A DNA stretch of 64,000 bases from Lautropia sp. (GCA_030532895.1 JAUNKF010000011.1:45302-109301), one strand, 5' to 3'; positions 8,494 through 18,277 are shown, counted from the first letter of the stretch. The notes: generated from the letters alone by a model not told the origin. Numbers and translations are program-made.

Positions 8494-9108
8494 ATGATGG
8501 TTCTCTATTCTGGAACGACTTGCCCCTTCAGCCAGCGTTGTCGTTTCGTGCTGTTTGAAAAGGGCATGGATTTCGAGATCCGGGATGTAGACCTGTACAA
8601 CAAGCCCGAAGACATCTCGATCATGAACCCCTACGGCCAGGTGCCGGTGCTGGTGGAGCGGGATCTGATCCTGTACGAATCGAACATCATCAACGAGTAC
8701 ATCGATGAGCGTTTTCCTCATCCGCAGTTGATGCCGGCTGATCCCGTCATGCGTGCACGTACCCGTTTGTTCCTGTTCAACTTCGAGCGGGAGCTGTTCG
8801 TGCATGTGCAGACGCTGGAGCGTCGGGATCATGACAAGGACACGGCCAAGATGATGGATCGGGCGCGTGCCCAGATTCGCGAGCGTCTCACCCAACTGGC
8901 GCCGATCTTCGTGAAGAACCGGTTCATGCTGGGTGAGGAGTTCTCGATGCTCGACGTGGCGATGGCGCCGCTGCTCTGGCGTCTGGATCATTACTCGATC
9001 GACATGCCGAAGACGGCCGCTCCGCTGATGAAGTATGCTGAACGCATCTTTTCGCGTCCGGCCTATATCGAGGCGCTGACGCCCTCCGAGAAGGTGATGC
9101 GGCGCTGA
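8494..9108 (+). CDS. sspA: Stringent starvation protein A (GST fold)
   Basis: A 204-residue glutathione-S-transferase-like protein: an N-terminal thioredoxin-fold part (MVLYSGTTCPFSQRCRFVLFEK, with NPYGQVPVLVERD) and an all-helical C-terminal part. In E. coli, SspA binds RNA polymerase-sigma70 and affects stress and acid tolerance. The petABC-sspA-sspB order is characteristic of betaproteobacteria, and sspB follows after 126 bp. AGGAGA precedes the ATG. Confidence 0.93.
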   Translation: MMVLYSGTTCPFSQRCRFVLFEKGMDFEIRDVDLYNKPEDISIMNPYGQVPVLVERDLILYESNIINEYIDERFPHPQLMPADPVMRARTRLFLFNFERELFVHVQTLERRDHDKDTAKMMDRARAQIRERLTQLAPIFVKNRFMLGEEFSMLDVAMAPLLWRLDHYSIDMPKTAAPLMKYAERIFSRPAYIEALTPSEKVMRR

Positions 9109-9234
9109 TTCCGGGCCGCACCGCGCTGTATCTGGCCCGCGGCCGAAGGGACGCTGCATGGCTGCCTGCACTGGCCCAGGTTGGTCAGTTGCCGCCATGC
9201 TGCGGTGTTGTTCATTTCAGGAGATGCCGGAACG

Positions 9235-10074
9235 ATGGCTGAGACATCCACCAAACCCTACATGATCCGGGCGATCTACGAGTGGTGCTGCGATAACGGT
9301 TATACCCCGTATCTGGCGGTGAAGGTCGATGGTCGCACCTTGGTGCCTGTGCAACATGTGCGCAATGGCGAGATCGTGTTGAACATCTCACCGCTGGCCA
9401 CGAACGCGATGCAGCTCGGTAACGACCTGATCGAGTTTCAGGCCCGCTTCAACGGTGTTCCGGAGTACCTGTCGGTGCCGGTGGGCAATGTGCTGGCCAT
9501 CTACGCCCGTGAAACCGGCTCGGGCATGGCTTTCAGTCCCGATCTGGAAGATGAGTCGGGCTTCGACGAAGAGGCCGACGAGGAGCCGCCCTCGACCCCC
9601 GCGGTATCGGGGCCGGCCTCTTCAGCGCCGGGGCCGTCCTCATCCGCGCCCTCGTCGACCACGGGGGGCGAGGTGTTGGCTTTTGCTCGTCCCCAGCGTG
9701 GTGAGAGGCCCGCCCGCTCGGCTGGACGGACGCCTTCGCACGAGGGGCAGGGGGGGGCGGATCAGGCTGCTTCATCGTCGCCCTCTTCGTCCACCAGCGC
9801 TTCGTCTTCCGCTTCGGCACAGGGGGGCGCTGCCGATACGTCGGCTGAGCCTGCCGCCAGGCCGGACAAAGCCGGCAAGGCTGCCAAAGGCACGAAGGAC
9901 AAGGTTGCCAAGGCGCCACAGTCAACCGCCTCGCAGTCTGCTCCGACCGCCTCGCATCCCCAAAAATCTGCCGAGTTGCCCGAAGTAGGGCAGAATAGCG
10001 GCGTTGGCCCTGACGGCGGCAAGGAGCCGCCGCCCGGTGGTGGTGGCAAGCCGCGGCTGGTTCGGGTCAAATGA
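9235..10074 (+). CDS. sspB: ClpXP specificity-enhancing factor SspB, with long tail
   Basis: The first ~110 residues are the SspB ssrA-binding domain (KPYMIRAIYEWCCDNGYTP, then ISPLATNAMQLGND). SspB tethers ssrA-tagged proteins to ClpXP. It is 279 residues against about 165 in E. coli, because residues about 115-265 are a Ser/Ala/Pro/Lys-rich disordered stretch. The last residues are KPRLVRVK, which match the ClpX-binding XB peptide at the end of E. coli SspB, so the long linker still ends in the docking motif. The ATG at 9235 follows AGGAGA at 9219-9224; the frame opens earlier without a ribosome site. Confidence 0.92.
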   Translation: MAETSTKPYMIRAIYEWCCDNGYTPYLAVKVDGRTLVPVQHVRNGEIVLNISPLATNAMQLGNDLIEFQARFNGVPEYLSVPVGNVLAIYARETGSGMAFSPDLEDESGFDEEADEEPPSTPAVSGPASSAPGPSSSAPSSTTGGEVLAFARPQRGERPARSAGRTPSHEGQGGADQAASSSPSSSTSASSSASAQGGAADTSAEPAARPDKAGKAAKGTKDKVAKAPQSTASQSAPTASHPQKSAELPEVGQNSGVGPDGGKEPPPGGGGKPRLVRVK

Positions 10075-10150
10075 TGTTGGGTTGCATCGGCCGCCATCAT
10101 GGCTTTTGCCTGATAGAATCGCAGCCGCATGCAAATGCCATTGTTTCATG

Positions 10151-10226
10151 GCCGCTTTAGCTCAGTTGGTAGAGCAACCGCCTTGTAAGCGGTAGGTCGT
10201 CAGTTCGAATCCGACAAGCGGCACCA
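10151..10226 (+). tRNA. tRNA-Thr (anticodon TGT)
   Basis: A complete cloverleaf: acceptor stem GCCGCTT (10151-10157) pairs perfectly with AAGCGGC (10216-10222), discriminator A, and CCA is encoded. The D arm is GCTC/GAGC, the anticodon stem ACCGC/GCGGT encloses CTTGTAA with anticodon TGT, and the T arm has TTCGAAT. It reads ACA and other ACN codons for threonine. It lies 76 bp after sspB. Confidence 0.97.
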
Positions 10227-10566
10227 GTTTTTGCAACCGGCTCCAGGGAATTGGGGGGCAGGCATGATGAAGACGACCCTGGTCATGCTTCAGTCATGCC
10301 AGGCAACGACAACTCACCGAACGCCTTCACCGGCTGCTTTCCGCCCGTTACCGCGCCTGTAGGCGCGGTTGGTTTTTGGGGGCACGCCAGTCGGCTGGTT
10401 GAGGCGAGGCATTTTGCACATGGCCGATGAGCCACGGCATGTCGTGCGACGTTCTCTCCTGATTCAGGTTGTTCTCGTCCGGGTAGTGCGCTGCAACGGG
10501 CAGTGTCGAGCGAAGCCTTTGGCGCTTGCTCATCGGGTCATCCAACAATAAAACTCCTCCAGACCC
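10227..10566. other. Intergenic region between tRNA-Thr and lysP
   Basis: About 340 bp. It contains a good intrinsic terminator at 10351-10377, so the tRNA transcript can end here, and the remainder should hold the lysP promoter. No lysine riboswitch structure or gene was recognised. Confidence 0.5.
10351..10377 (+). terminator. Rho-independent terminator after tRNA-Thr
   Basis: The stem CCGCGCC (10351-10357) and GGCGCGG (10362-10368) is perfect, has the tetraloop TGTA, and is followed by TTGGTTTTT. It is oriented to stop transcripts from the sspAB/tRNA-Thr side before lysP. Confidence 0.8.
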
Positions 10567-12141
10567 ATGAGCGCATCAGAACCTCTCTCCGAGCAGGCCG
10601 GCTCCGGCTTGCGTCGTTCTCTCAAGGCCCGCCATCTGTCGATGATTGCCATTGGCGGCTCCATTGGCACTGGCCTGTTCGTGGCTTCCGGGGCGACGAT
10701 TTCCGAGGCAGGGCCGGGCGGCGCATTGCTGGCCTATGCGCTGGTGGGGTTGATGGTCTATTTCCTGATGACCAGTCTGGGGGAGCTGGCCGCCTACATG
10801 CCGGTGTCCGGCTCGTTTGCGACCTATGGCAGCCGTTATGTGGACCCCGGTTTCGGTTTCGCACTGGGGTGGAACTACTGGTACAACTGGGCGATCACGA
10901 TTGCGGTGGATCTCGTGGCGGCGCAGCTGGTGATGGCCTACTGGTTTCCTGAGGTGTCGGGTATCGTCTGGAGCGCGGTGTTCCTCGCCTTGATGTTCCT
11001 GCTGAATGTGGTGTCGGTGAAGGGCTTTGGTGAGGCTGAGTACTGGTTTGCCGGCATCAAGGTCGTGACCGTGATCATCTTCATCGGGGTGGGCGTGTTG
11101 ATGATTTTTGGCATCCTGAGTGGTTCGGATCGGGCGGTGGGCTTTGCCGAGAACCTGGGTAACTGGACGGTGGGCGATGCGCCCTTTGCGGGTGGCTTCG
11201 CCGCGCTGATCGGGGTGGCGATGATCGTGGGTTTTTCGTTTCAGGGGACGGAGCTGATCGGGATCGCGGCGGGTGAGTCGAAGGATCCGGGGCGCAACAT
11301 CCCGAGGGCTGTGCGTCAGGTGTTCTGGCGCATCCTGCTGTTCTACATCCTGGCCATTCTGGTCATCAGCTTGTTGATTCCGTACACCGATCCCCGCCTG
11401 CTGCGTAACGAGGTGGGCGACATCAGCGTCAGTCCCTTCACGCTGGTCTTCGAGCGGGCGGGCTTGTTGTCGGCTGCGGCGGTGATGAACGCGGTGGTGC
11501 TCACTTCGGTGCTGTCGGCCGGGAATTCGGGCATGTATGCTTCGACGCGGATGCTCTATACGCTGGCCACACAGGGGATGGCGCCACGTCTCTTTGCCCG
11601 TGTCTCGTCCACCGGGGTGCCGGTCTATGCCCTGATCGCAACGACGGTGGTGGCGGGCTTGTGCTTTGCCAGTTATCTGGCCAGTGCCGAGGTGATCTAC
11701 ATCTGGTTGTTGAACCTTTCGGGCATGACGGGCTTCATCGCCTGGCTGGGCATTGCCGTCAGCCATTACCGCTTTCGCAAAGGGTATCTGGCACAGGGGC
11801 GTGACTTGTCGGCCTTGCCTTACCGTGCGTCGTTCTTCCCCTTTGGTCCGATGTTCGCTTTCGTGCTGTGCCTGACCATCACGCTGGGTCAGAACTATCA
11901 GGCGTTCATGGAGGAGCGGATCGATTGGGGCGGGGTGGTGGCCACTTATATCGGCCTGCCGGTGTTCCTGGGGATCTGGCTGGCTTATCGGCTGATCAAG
12001 GGCGGTGGGTTCATTGCCTATCGTGACATGCGGTTCGACAGCCCCGACGTTGGCGGCAATGCCAATCGGGATGTCCATGCCGACGGTGAGGCCGACGGGC
12101 GTGCCGAAGCCTCAGCCTTGGCCAGCAGCGCTCGCCATTAA
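10567..12141 (+). CDS. lysP: Lysine-specific permease LysP (APC family)
   Basis: A 524-residue, 12-TM amino acid permease. Long stretches match what I recall of E. coli LysP, including LKARHLSMIAIGGSIGTGLF, ASGATISEAGPGG, FGFALGWNYWYNW and SFQGTELIGIAAGES, so the lysine assignment is better than a generic APC call. It imports lysine with protons; in E. coli LysP also restrains the CadC regulator, but no cad genes are visible here. A hydrophilic tail of about 35 residues is extra. The gene stands alone, downstream of a terminator. Confidence 0.88.
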   Translation: MSASEPLSEQAGSGLRRSLKARHLSMIAIGGSIGTGLFVASGATISEAGPGGALLAYALVGLMVYFLMTSLGELAAYMPVSGSFATYGSRYVDPGFGFALGWNYWYNWAITIAVDLVAAQLVMAYWFPEVSGIVWSAVFLALMFLLNVVSVKGFGEAEYWFAGIKVVTVIIFIGVGVLMIFGILSGSDRAVGFAENLGNWTVGDAPFAGGFAALIGVAMIVGFSFQGTELIGIAAGESKDPGRNIPRAVRQVFWRILLFYILAILVISLLIPYTDPRLLRNEVGDISVSPFTLVFERAGLLSAAAVMNAVVLTSVLSAGNSGMYASTRMLYTLATQGMAPRLFARVSSTGVPVYALIATTVVAGLCFASYLASAEVIYIWLLNLSGMTGFIAWLGIAVSHYRFRKGYLAQGRDLSALPYRASFFPFGPMFAFVLCLTITLGQNYQAFMEERIDWGGVVATYIGLPVFLGIWLAYRLIKGGGFIAYRDMRFDSPDVGGNANRDVHADGEADGRAEASALASSARH

Positions 12142-12349
12142 AAGAAGCTGCGTGATGGGGCCGAGCCGTGTGATGGCAGCGGCCCTGCCAACTTTTCCCT
12201 TCCGGTTCGGGCGTGCCTGTGCTTGAGCTGGCGCGGCATGGATACCGCCTGCTCGGTGTCGATTAACCACTTGTCCGTCGCATGGAAGACACATTTTTGT
12301 TGTCAAACAACAATTGCCCCCGCGTTGATGATTCACCAGGGGAAGTATT

Positions 12350-13051
12350 GTGTTGGCGACGGATTCCTTACTTCGAGTTCTCAAACAGGCAGGCATGGTG
12401 GGCGCAGCCACGGGTCTGGTGGCGTGCGCCGGCAGTGGGGGATATTCAACGCCCCTTGACCCGGCTTTGGGGGACGGCAATGCCACGTCGATCCGCACGG
12501 AGTATCAGACCCTGCATGGTGAGCCGCCCGAGGATGCCCGGCGTGGCCGCCTTCAATTGAAGGAAGAGCCGGTGCTCGAACGGGCCGAGGCCGTGCTCAG
12601 CAAGGAAGAGATCATGGCGGGGCGCTTTCATGCGCTGGCCGAGGAGGTCATCACGAAGGTCAATGCCGTGAGGGCCAAGGCACGTCAGTGCGGTGATGAG
12701 CCGATGGAGGCTGCACCGCCCGTTCGCTGGAATGCGCGTGTGGCGTATGCGGCCCTGCTGGAATCGGAATGGATGCTGGAGAACAACCGTTTCGATCACG
12801 CCTGGGAAACCGGTGAACTCGTTTGGGATCGGTTCGAGATGGTTGGCTATCGCTGGAGCAAGGCCGATGAGAACATTGCGGCCGGTTTCCGCACGCTGGA
12901 CGAGGCAATCGAAGCCTGGGTGGACAGCCCTTCGCATTGCAAGGCGATGATGAGGGCCGATATCGAGGAAATCGGCCTGGCCGTCGTGCCCGGTTATCCG
13001 CAGAGCCGTTATCGCTCCTATTGGACGATGGCGCTGGGTACACCGCGCTGA
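12350..13051 (+). CDS. CAP (SCP/PR1-like) domain lipoprotein
   Basis: A 233-residue secreted protein. A GTG start at 12350 follows AGGGGAAG and gives a lipoprotein signal with lipobox LVAC (Cys26). Residues about 100-230 form a CAP domain: helix NAVRAKARQCG, HAW in the region of the conserved His, DENIAAGFRTLDEAIEAWVDSPSHCKAMM and a C-terminal strand. Bacterial CAP lipoproteins have no agreed activity; roles in envelope binding are suggested. It converges on the next gene with only 5 bp between the stops. Confidence 0.82.
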   Translation: MLATDSLLRVLKQAGMVGAATGLVACAGSGGYSTPLDPALGDGNATSIRTEYQTLHGEPPEDARRGRLQLKEEPVLERAEAVLSKEEIMAGRFHALAEEVITKVNAVRAKARQCGDEPMEAAPPVRWNARVAYAALLESEWMLENNRFDHAWETGELVWDRFEMVGYRWSKADENIAAGFRTLDEAIEAWVDSPSHCKAMMRADIEEIGLAVVPGYPQSRYRSYWTMALGTPR

Positions 13052-13056
13052 TTCCG

Positions 13057-13434
13057 TCAGCCGTCGTGGTTGCGCCGCTCGCCATCGAGCAGCAGCGCGC
13101 TGATCAAGCCGCTGATCAGGCTGTAGAGGATGGCGGCCAGCACAGCCCACCAGAAGCTGGCGATATGAAAACCGTCGATCAGTCCGGATGCGGCCCAGAA
13201 CATCAGGCCGTTGAGCAAGAGTGTGAAGAGGCCCAGCGTCAGGACATTGATGGGCAGGGTCAACACGAGCAGCACCGGTCGGATGAAGGTGTTGAGCAGG
13301 CCGATGACGATGGCCACGAGCAGCGCCGTGCCGAAGCTTTTGATCTCGACGGCGTTGAGCAGATGCGGCAGCAGAAAGATGGCGGTGGCGTTGATGAGCC
13401 AGCCCAGCAGCATGCGGATGGTGTTCGGGTTCAT
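13057..13434 (-). CDS. Phage holin family IV-like membrane protein
   Basis: A 125-residue protein with four hydrophobic segments and the pattern of the mycobacterial phage-holin-IV superfamily (INATAIFLLPHLLNAVEI, LLNTFIRPVLLVLTLPINVL, LFTLLLNGLMFWAASGLI). These are common chromosomal inner-membrane proteins of unknown role, and the name does not imply phage origin. The ATG at 13434 has AGGAGA 7 nt upstream on the minus strand; the longer frame starting at 13488 lacks one. Confidence 0.8.
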   Translation of the reverse strand: MNPNTIRMLLGWLINATAIFLLPHLLNAVEIKSFGTALLVAIVIGLLNTFIRPVLLVLTLPINVLTLGLFTLLLNGLMFWAASGLIDGFHIASFWWAVLAAILYSLISGLISALLLDGERRNHDG

Positions 13435-13472
13435 GGGCGTATCTCCTGATATCGTCCTGGTTTGAGGGGAGG

Positions 13473-14039
13473 TCAGCGCGGCTCCCACGGTGGGTTCAGG
13501 TTCTGTGGGATGCCGAAGAGGTCGAGCAGGCGACCGGCCATGTGTTCGATGACGGTGTCGAGGTCGCCAGGGCGCTGGTAGAAGGCCGGCACGGGTGGGT
13601 AAATGATGCCACCCATCTCCGTCACGCGCGTCATGTTGTGCAGGTGGGCGAGGTTGAGCGGGGCTTCGCGCGTGACGAGCACGAGACGGCGGCGCTCTTT
13701 CAACACCACGTCGGCAGCGCGGGTGATGAGGTTGTCAGACAGGCCCATCGCGATGGCGGCCAGGGTGCGCATCGAGCAGGGCGCCACGATCATGCCATCC
13801 GTCACGAAGGAGCCGGAGGCGATGCTGGCGCCCACGTCACGGATCGGATGCACCTTGTCGGCCAGCGCTTCGATCTGGGCGCGTCCCTGTTCCAGCTCGG
13901 TGGCGACGGTCTGCCAACCGGCCGGGGAGACGACCAGATGGGTTTCGACACCGTCCTGCTGGCGGAGGTGTTCAAGCAGCCGGACGCCGAGGACGGCGCC
14001 GCTGGCCCCGGTGATCGCGATGATCAGGCGACGGCTCAT
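13473..14039 (-). CDS. ubiX: Flavin prenyltransferase UbiX
   Basis: A 188-residue flavoprotein beginning [20 protein letters not shown], with the conserved [20 protein letters not shown] and [21 protein letters not shown] segments. UbiX attaches dimethylallyl to FMN to make the prenylated flavin used by UbiD in ubiquinone synthesis. The start at 14039 matches the family N terminus; the frame extends to 14492 but the extra part resembles nothing. It diverges from argC across about 100 bp and lies 38 bp before the holin-IV gene. Confidence 0.93.
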   Translation of the reverse strand: MSRRLIIAITGASGAVLGVRLLEHLRQQDGVETHLVVSPAGWQTVATELEQGRAQIEALADKVHPIRDVGASIASGSFVTDGMIVAPCSMRTLAAIAMGLSDNLITRAADVVLKERRRLVLVTREAPLNLAHLHNMTRVTEMGGIIYPPVPAFYQRPGDLDTVIEHMAGRLLDLFGIPQNLNPPWEPR

Positions 14040-14141
14040 GGTGTGATGAAACAGCAAGAAAAGTGTTAGTGTGCAGGCTGCGCCGCTGGGGTGCAAATGT
14101 GGTGCATGACATGCACCGGCATCGTTCAGGAAACTATCAGC

Positions 14142-15080
14142 ATGACATACAAGGTGTTTGTGGATGGCCAGGAAGGCACGACCGGGTTGCAGATTCATGA
14201 TTATCTGAAGCGGCGCTCGGATATTGCCGTGTTGCGGATCGATCCGGCGCTGCGCAAGGAGCCGGCCGAGCGCGCCCGTCTGCTGAATGAGGCGGATGTG
14301 GCTTTTCTGTGTCTGCCCGACGGGGCGGCGCGTGAGTCGGTGGCACTGGTCGAGAATCCGGATACCTGCGTGATCGACACGAGTACGGCCCATCGGGTGA
14401 GTCCGGACTGGGTGTATGGCTTGCCGGAGCTGGCCGCTGCGCAGCGGGACGAGATCCGCCAGCGCAAGCGAATTGCGAATCCGGGCTGCCATGCCACGGC
14501 GCTGATCCTCGCGCTGCGTCCGTTGAGGGATGCGGGGTTGCTGCCGGCCGGGTATCCGCTGTCTGCCACCTCGCTCACCGGGTATTCAGGCGGGGGCAGG
14601 AAGATGATCGAGCAGTATCAGGCCGATGCTGCCGGTGCGTTGCAGGCGCCTCGGCCTTATGCGTTGGGCCTGACGCACAAGCATTTGCCCGAGATGCAGC
14701 GCTACGCCGGCTTGGCTCACGCACCCGTGTTCAGCCCGGTGGTGGGCCCGTTCTACAAGGGGCTTGCTGTCAGCATCCCGCTCGATTTTGCCCGAATGGC
14801 GGGTCAGGTGAGTCGTCAGGCCGTGCATCAGGCGCTGCTTGAGCGCTATGCGAGCGAAGCCTTCGTGCAGGTTCACCCGCTGGATGGGGAGATGGCCGAT
14901 GGATTTTTCGATGTGCAGGGCAGCAACGACAGCAACCGGGTCGATCTCTTCGTGTTCGGCAACGACGAACAGGCGCTTCTGGTGGCACGGCTCGACAACC
15001 TCGGTAAAGGGGCGAGCGGTGCGGCCGTGCAGTCGATGAACATCCACTTGGGGGTGGATGAGGCCAGTGGCCTCGTCTGA
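14142..15080 (+). CDS. argC: N-acetyl-gamma-glutamyl-phosphate reductase (type 2)
   Basis: A 312-residue enzyme of arginine synthesis, reducing N-acetylglutamyl phosphate to the semialdehyde with NADPH. It starts [20 protein letters not shown] (nucleotide-binding turn) and has the catalytic Cys116 in NPGCHATA. The short form and the VDGQEGTTG start mark the type 2 AGPR group. The ATG at 14142 fits the family; an in-frame upstream ATG at 14097 adds residues without similarity. It converges on grxD with 14 bp between stops. Confidence 0.93.
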   Translation: MTYKVFVDGQEGTTGLQIHDYLKRRSDIAVLRIDPALRKEPAERARLLNEADVAFLCLPDGAARESVALVENPDTCVIDTSTAHRVSPDWVYGLPELAAAQRDEIRQRKRIANPGCHATALILALRPLRDAGLLPAGYPLSATSLTGYSGGGRKMIEQYQADAAGALQAPRPYALGLTHKHLPEMQRYAGLAHAPVFSPVVGPFYKGLAVSIPLDFARMAGQVSRQAVHQALLERYASEAFVQVHPLDGEMADGFFDVQGSNDSNRVDLFVFGNDEQALLVARLDNLGKGASGAAVQSMNIHLGVDEASGLV

Positions 15081-15094
15081 TAGCGCCGGGGCGC

Positions 15095-15418
15095 TCAGGC
15101 TTCGCGTGCGCTTTCGGGGATGAGCTTTTGCAGCTCGCCCGAGCCGAGCATTTCGTCCATGATGTCGGTGCCGCCGATGAATTCACCGTTGATGAAGAGC
15201 TGCGGAATGGTGGGCCAGTTGCTGAAATCCTTGATGCCTTGGCGCACCTCGGCATCTTCCAGCACGTTGATCGTCACCAGCTGCTTCACGCCCGCTTCCT
15301 TCAGGATCTGGATGGCCTTGCCGGAGAAACCACATTGGGGAAACTGGCCCGTGCCTTTCATGAAGAGCACGACCGGGTGATCGGTGACGACTTGCTTGAT
15401 GAATTCTTGAACGTCCAT
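15095..15418 (-). CDS. grxD: Monothiol glutaredoxin Grx4 family
   Basis: A 107-residue protein with the CGFS active site at residues 29-32 (QFPQCGFSG), WPTIPQLFI and the GGTDIMDEM glutathione-binding loop. Monothiol glutaredoxins bind a bridging 2Fe-2S cluster with glutathione and, with BolA, deliver Fe-S clusters. The start at 15418 gives the normal family length. It is the last gene of the leftward hemA-prfA-prmC run, but 371 bp from prmC, so it may have its own promoter. Confidence 0.94.
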   Translation of the reverse strand: MDVQEFIKQVVTDHPVVLFMKGTGQFPQCGFSGKAIQILKEAGVKQLVTINVLEDAEVRQGIKDFSNWPTIPQLFINGEFIGGTDIMDEMLGSGELQKLIPESAREA

Positions 15419-15789
15419 GATGATTCTCTGACAAAAAGGGGGTTCAGGAAGCGCGTCCGTTGAAGGCATGCCGGTTGGGGATGCCGCACTGCGCCGGCCA
15501 CGTGGGCCTTTCCTTAGCGGGGATGATGAGGTGCCCATTCGAGCGGCACGCTGCTTGGGCCATCAGGCGTGTATCGCTCATGTACCGTTTTGCCCTCTGA
15601 ACAATCCAGGGGGGGCTTGTGAGGCAGGTAAACAGGACACGCGTTGATCCAGCATTGGGGGCAATGGTAGTCCCATCGTCCCTATTAGGGAAATGTGAGG
15701 GCCATGACGGGGGCGCTCAAGGGCCGGCACGGAAGCGAAAAGGGCACCGCACGCATTGGCGGCTTTTGTCTCTCAACAGGTCATTGCCC
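15419..15789. other. Intergenic region between prmC and grxD
   Basis: About 370 bp between the prmC stop and the grxD start, both on the minus strand. It probably holds a grxD promoter. No gene, hairpin terminator or repeat was recognised. Confidence 0.4.
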
Positions 15790-16959
15790 TCAAAGCCTGG
15801 ACGTGTCCGACCGGGGCGGCTGGCGCCCGCCGCTGACCCTGGGTTGTCCGGCCAGATCGCGTTGGGTGAAGACCTCGACAAAACCGGCGGCGTCCAACAG
15901 TGCCTGCACCGGGTCTTCCTGGTCGTAGCCGTGCTCCAGGAGCAGCCAGCCACCGGGCTTCAGGTGTTGGCGGGCACCGGTGATGATCTGGCGCAGGTCA
16001 TCCAGGCCATCCGGGCCGGCTGCCAGTGCCTGGGGGGGCTCGAAGCGCAGATCGCCTTCTTGCAGGTGATGATCACCTGTCGCGATGTAGGGCGGGTTCG
16101 AGACGATCAGGTCGACGGGTGGGGTGTCTGGTGGCAGGGCATCCCACCAGCTGCCCTGGTACCACTGGATGTGGGCGCCCAGCCGGTCGGCATTCTGCTG
16201 GGCAATGGCGAGGGCGTCGGCCGAGAGATCGACGGCGTGGATCGTCAGCGCATGCTCGTTGCTGGCATCGCCAGCGTCAGCTTGAGCGCTGGTGGCGGTG
16301 TGAACGGTGGCGGCAAGGCCAGCCGTGACAGCTTGAGGGGCGCCAATGGGTTGCCGGGAGGCACTGGCGGATGGTCGAGCCTCGGCGGCTTGTGGGGGCT
16401 GGGCCAAAGGGAGGTTCCAGCGCTCTGCCAAGGTCAGCGCCAGGGTGATGGCGATGATGCCGCTGCCCGTGCCCAGGTCGATGATCCTTGCCGAACCCGA
16501 ACCCGAACCAGCAGCCTTGATCGATGACAGGGGGGCTGGCGGCTGCGTGGTGGTGCACGTGACCGGCACCGAGGGGGCGATTCGATCCGGGCTGCCCCCG
16601 ATAGGTTGCCCGAAGATGGGCGCGAGCTTTGCCAGTGCTACCTCGATCAGCGTCTCAGTGTCGGCGCGGGGAATCAGGACGGCGGGTGAGACGAGGAAGG
16701 GGCGGCCGTAGAACTCCTGCTCGCCCGTGAGGTAGGCCAGCGGTTCGCCGGCGCGGCGGCGGGCAGCGAGCTGCTGAAAGCGTTGCTGGGTGTCGGTGTC
16801 CGTTTCGTCCTGATCGTGGGCGATCAGCCAGGTCATCGGGCGGCCGGTGACGAGGCTCATCAGTCGGCGTGCTTCGTGTCGGGGCAGGGCGCTGTCGCGC
16901 ATCAGCTCACCGAGCTGGCAGGGGGCGAGAGGGATGGTGTCCCTGGGGATGGAGGGCAT
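15790..16959 (-). CDS. prmC: Release factor glutamine methyltransferase PrmC, with insertions
   Basis: PrmC (HemK) methylates the Gln of the GGQ motif in RF1 and RF2. The SAM-binding IIDLGTGSGIIAI (about 159-171) and the substrate-Gln motif NPPY (288-291) are present. The protein is 389 residues, against about 280 normally. The excess is two Ala/Pro/Ser/Thr-rich stretches, about 115-157 before the SAM motif and about 180-237 after it, which look disordered. It follows prfA by 152 bp in the same direction, the usual order. Confidence 0.9.
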   Translation of the reverse strand: MPSIPRDTIPLAPCQLGELMRDSALPRHEARRLMSLVTGRPMTWLIAHDQDETDTDTQQRFQQLAARRRAGEPLAYLTGEQEFYGRPFLVSPAVLIPRADTETLIEVALAKLAPIFGQPIGGSPDRIAPSVPVTCTTTQPPAPLSSIKAAGSGSGSARIIDLGTGSGIIAITLALTLAERWNLPLAQPPQAAEARPSASASRQPIGAPQAVTAGLAATVHTATSAQADAGDASNEHALTIHAVDLSADALAIAQQNADRLGAHIQWYQGSWWDALPPDTPPVDLIVSNPPYIATGDHHLQEGDLRFEPPQALAAGPDGLDDLRQIITGARQHLKPGGWLLLEHGYDQEDPVQALLDAAGFVEVFTQRDLAGQPRVSGGRQPPRSDTSRL

Positions 16960-17111
16960 GCTGGATAACCGCTCATGCAGGTGTGTTCGTCGGCGGCAGG
17001 AACGTTGTGCGTGCTGCTGGCCTTCAGCACCAGGTCAACAGCGTTCCCAAGGACTTGACGGGTGGGCAAGCGACTGAAAGGCGCGAAGAAGTGCCCGCCG
17101 GATCAGGCGCG

Positions 17112-18191
17112 TCAGGCACTGTCGGCGTCTGCACTTTGCTCGGCGATGCGGGCCTTGATCAGCGCGTCGGTCAGCTCATCCAGCTCGCCGTCCATGATCG
17201 AGGACAGTTTGTAGAGTGTCAGGTTGATCCGGTGGTCGGTGAGCCGCCCCTGCGGGAAGTTGTAGGTGCGGATGCGCTCGGAGCGGTCGCCCGAACCGAC
17301 GAGGCTCTTGCGGTGGGCGGACATTTCGGCGTGCCGGGCCTGCTCACGGGCATCACGCAATCGCGTGAGCAGCACGGTCATGGCTTTTTCCCGGTTTCGG
17401 TGCTGCGAGCGGTCGTCCTGGCACTCGGCCACGGTACCGGTGGGCAGGTGGGTGATGCGAACGGCCGATTCGGTCTTGTTGACGTGCTGACCACCGGCGC
17501 CCGAGGCGCGGAACACGTCGATGCGCAGCTCGTCCGGGCTGATCTCGATGTCACCACTGGCGTCGGCCTCAGCCATCACGGCCACGGTGCAGGCCGAGGT
17601 ATGGATGCGGCCTTGTGATTCGGTGACGGGCACCCGTTGCACCCGGTGTGCCCCCGATTCATGGCGCAGCCGTCCAAACACCTGCTGGCCGGTGATCTGG
17701 ACGATCACCTCGCGATAACCGCCCAGCTCGGCTTCACTGGCCGACAGGATCTCGGTCTGCCAGCCACGTTGTTCCGCATAGCGCAGATACATCCGCAGGA
17801 GATCGCCGGCAAAGAGGGCGCTTTCGTCGCCGCCGGTGCCGGCGCGGATTTCCAGCATCGCATTGCGCTGATCATCCGGATCCTTGGGCTGCAGTAACGT
17901 TTCGATCCGTGTGAGCAGTTCGGTGCTGCGGGCATCAGCCTGCGCCGCTTCCTCATCGGCAAATTCACGCAGCTCGGGGTCATCCCGCATCTGTCGGGCG
18001 GCTGCCAGATCGGCCTGGGCGGCCTGCCATTGGGCATAGGCATCGAGCACCTCGCTCAGTTCGGCATGCTCCTGGTTGAGGGCGCGCAGTGCTTTCAGGT
18101 CGTTGCCGATGTCTTCGCTGGCCAGGCGGGCATTGACCTCGTCCAGCCGGTCGTGCATGCGGTCGAGCTTGTCACGCAGGGAGTCTTTCAT
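17112..18191 (-). CDS. prfA: Peptide chain release factor 1
   Basis: A 359-residue class I release factor. The tripeptide anticodon is PVT (188-190, in [15 protein letters not shown]), the RF1 form that recognises UAA/UAG, and the peptidyl-hydrolysis motif GGQ is at 233-235 ([11 protein letters not shown]). It sits between hemA and prmC, and its GGQ is the substrate of the PrmC encoded next. Confidence 0.97.
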   Translation of the reverse strand: MKDSLRDKLDRMHDRLDEVNARLASEDIGNDLKALRALNQEHAELSEVLDAYAQWQAAQADLAAARQMRDDPELREFADEEAAQADARSTELLTRIETLLQPKDPDDQRNAMLEIRAGTGGDESALFAGDLLRMYLRYAEQRGWQTEILSASEAELGGYREVIVQITGQQVFGRLRHESGAHRVQRVPVTESQGRIHTSACTVAVMAEADASGDIEISPDELRIDVFRASGAGGQHVNKTESAVRITHLPTGTVAECQDDRSQHRNREKAMTVLLTRLRDAREQARHAEMSAHRKSLVGSGDRSERIRTYNFPQGRLTDHRINLTLYKLSSIMDGELDELTDALIKARIAEQSADADSA

Positions 18192-18277
18192 CGTGGTGCG
18201 GGGGTAATGGGCCGTGCGTGGCGGGGAAAAGCGGTCAAGGGCCGGGGGCCATCACCTGGCCAAGGGCATGACACGCG

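Noticed and set aside
10227..10566. Possible lysine riboswitch upstream of lysP
   Set aside because: I could not identify the conserved five-helix junction or kink-turn sequences of the lysine aptamer. Only an ordinary terminator for the tRNA side is seen.
13057..13434. Prophage remnant suggested by the holin-family protein
   Set aside because: The family is widespread in bacterial chromosomes and there are no other phage genes nearby.
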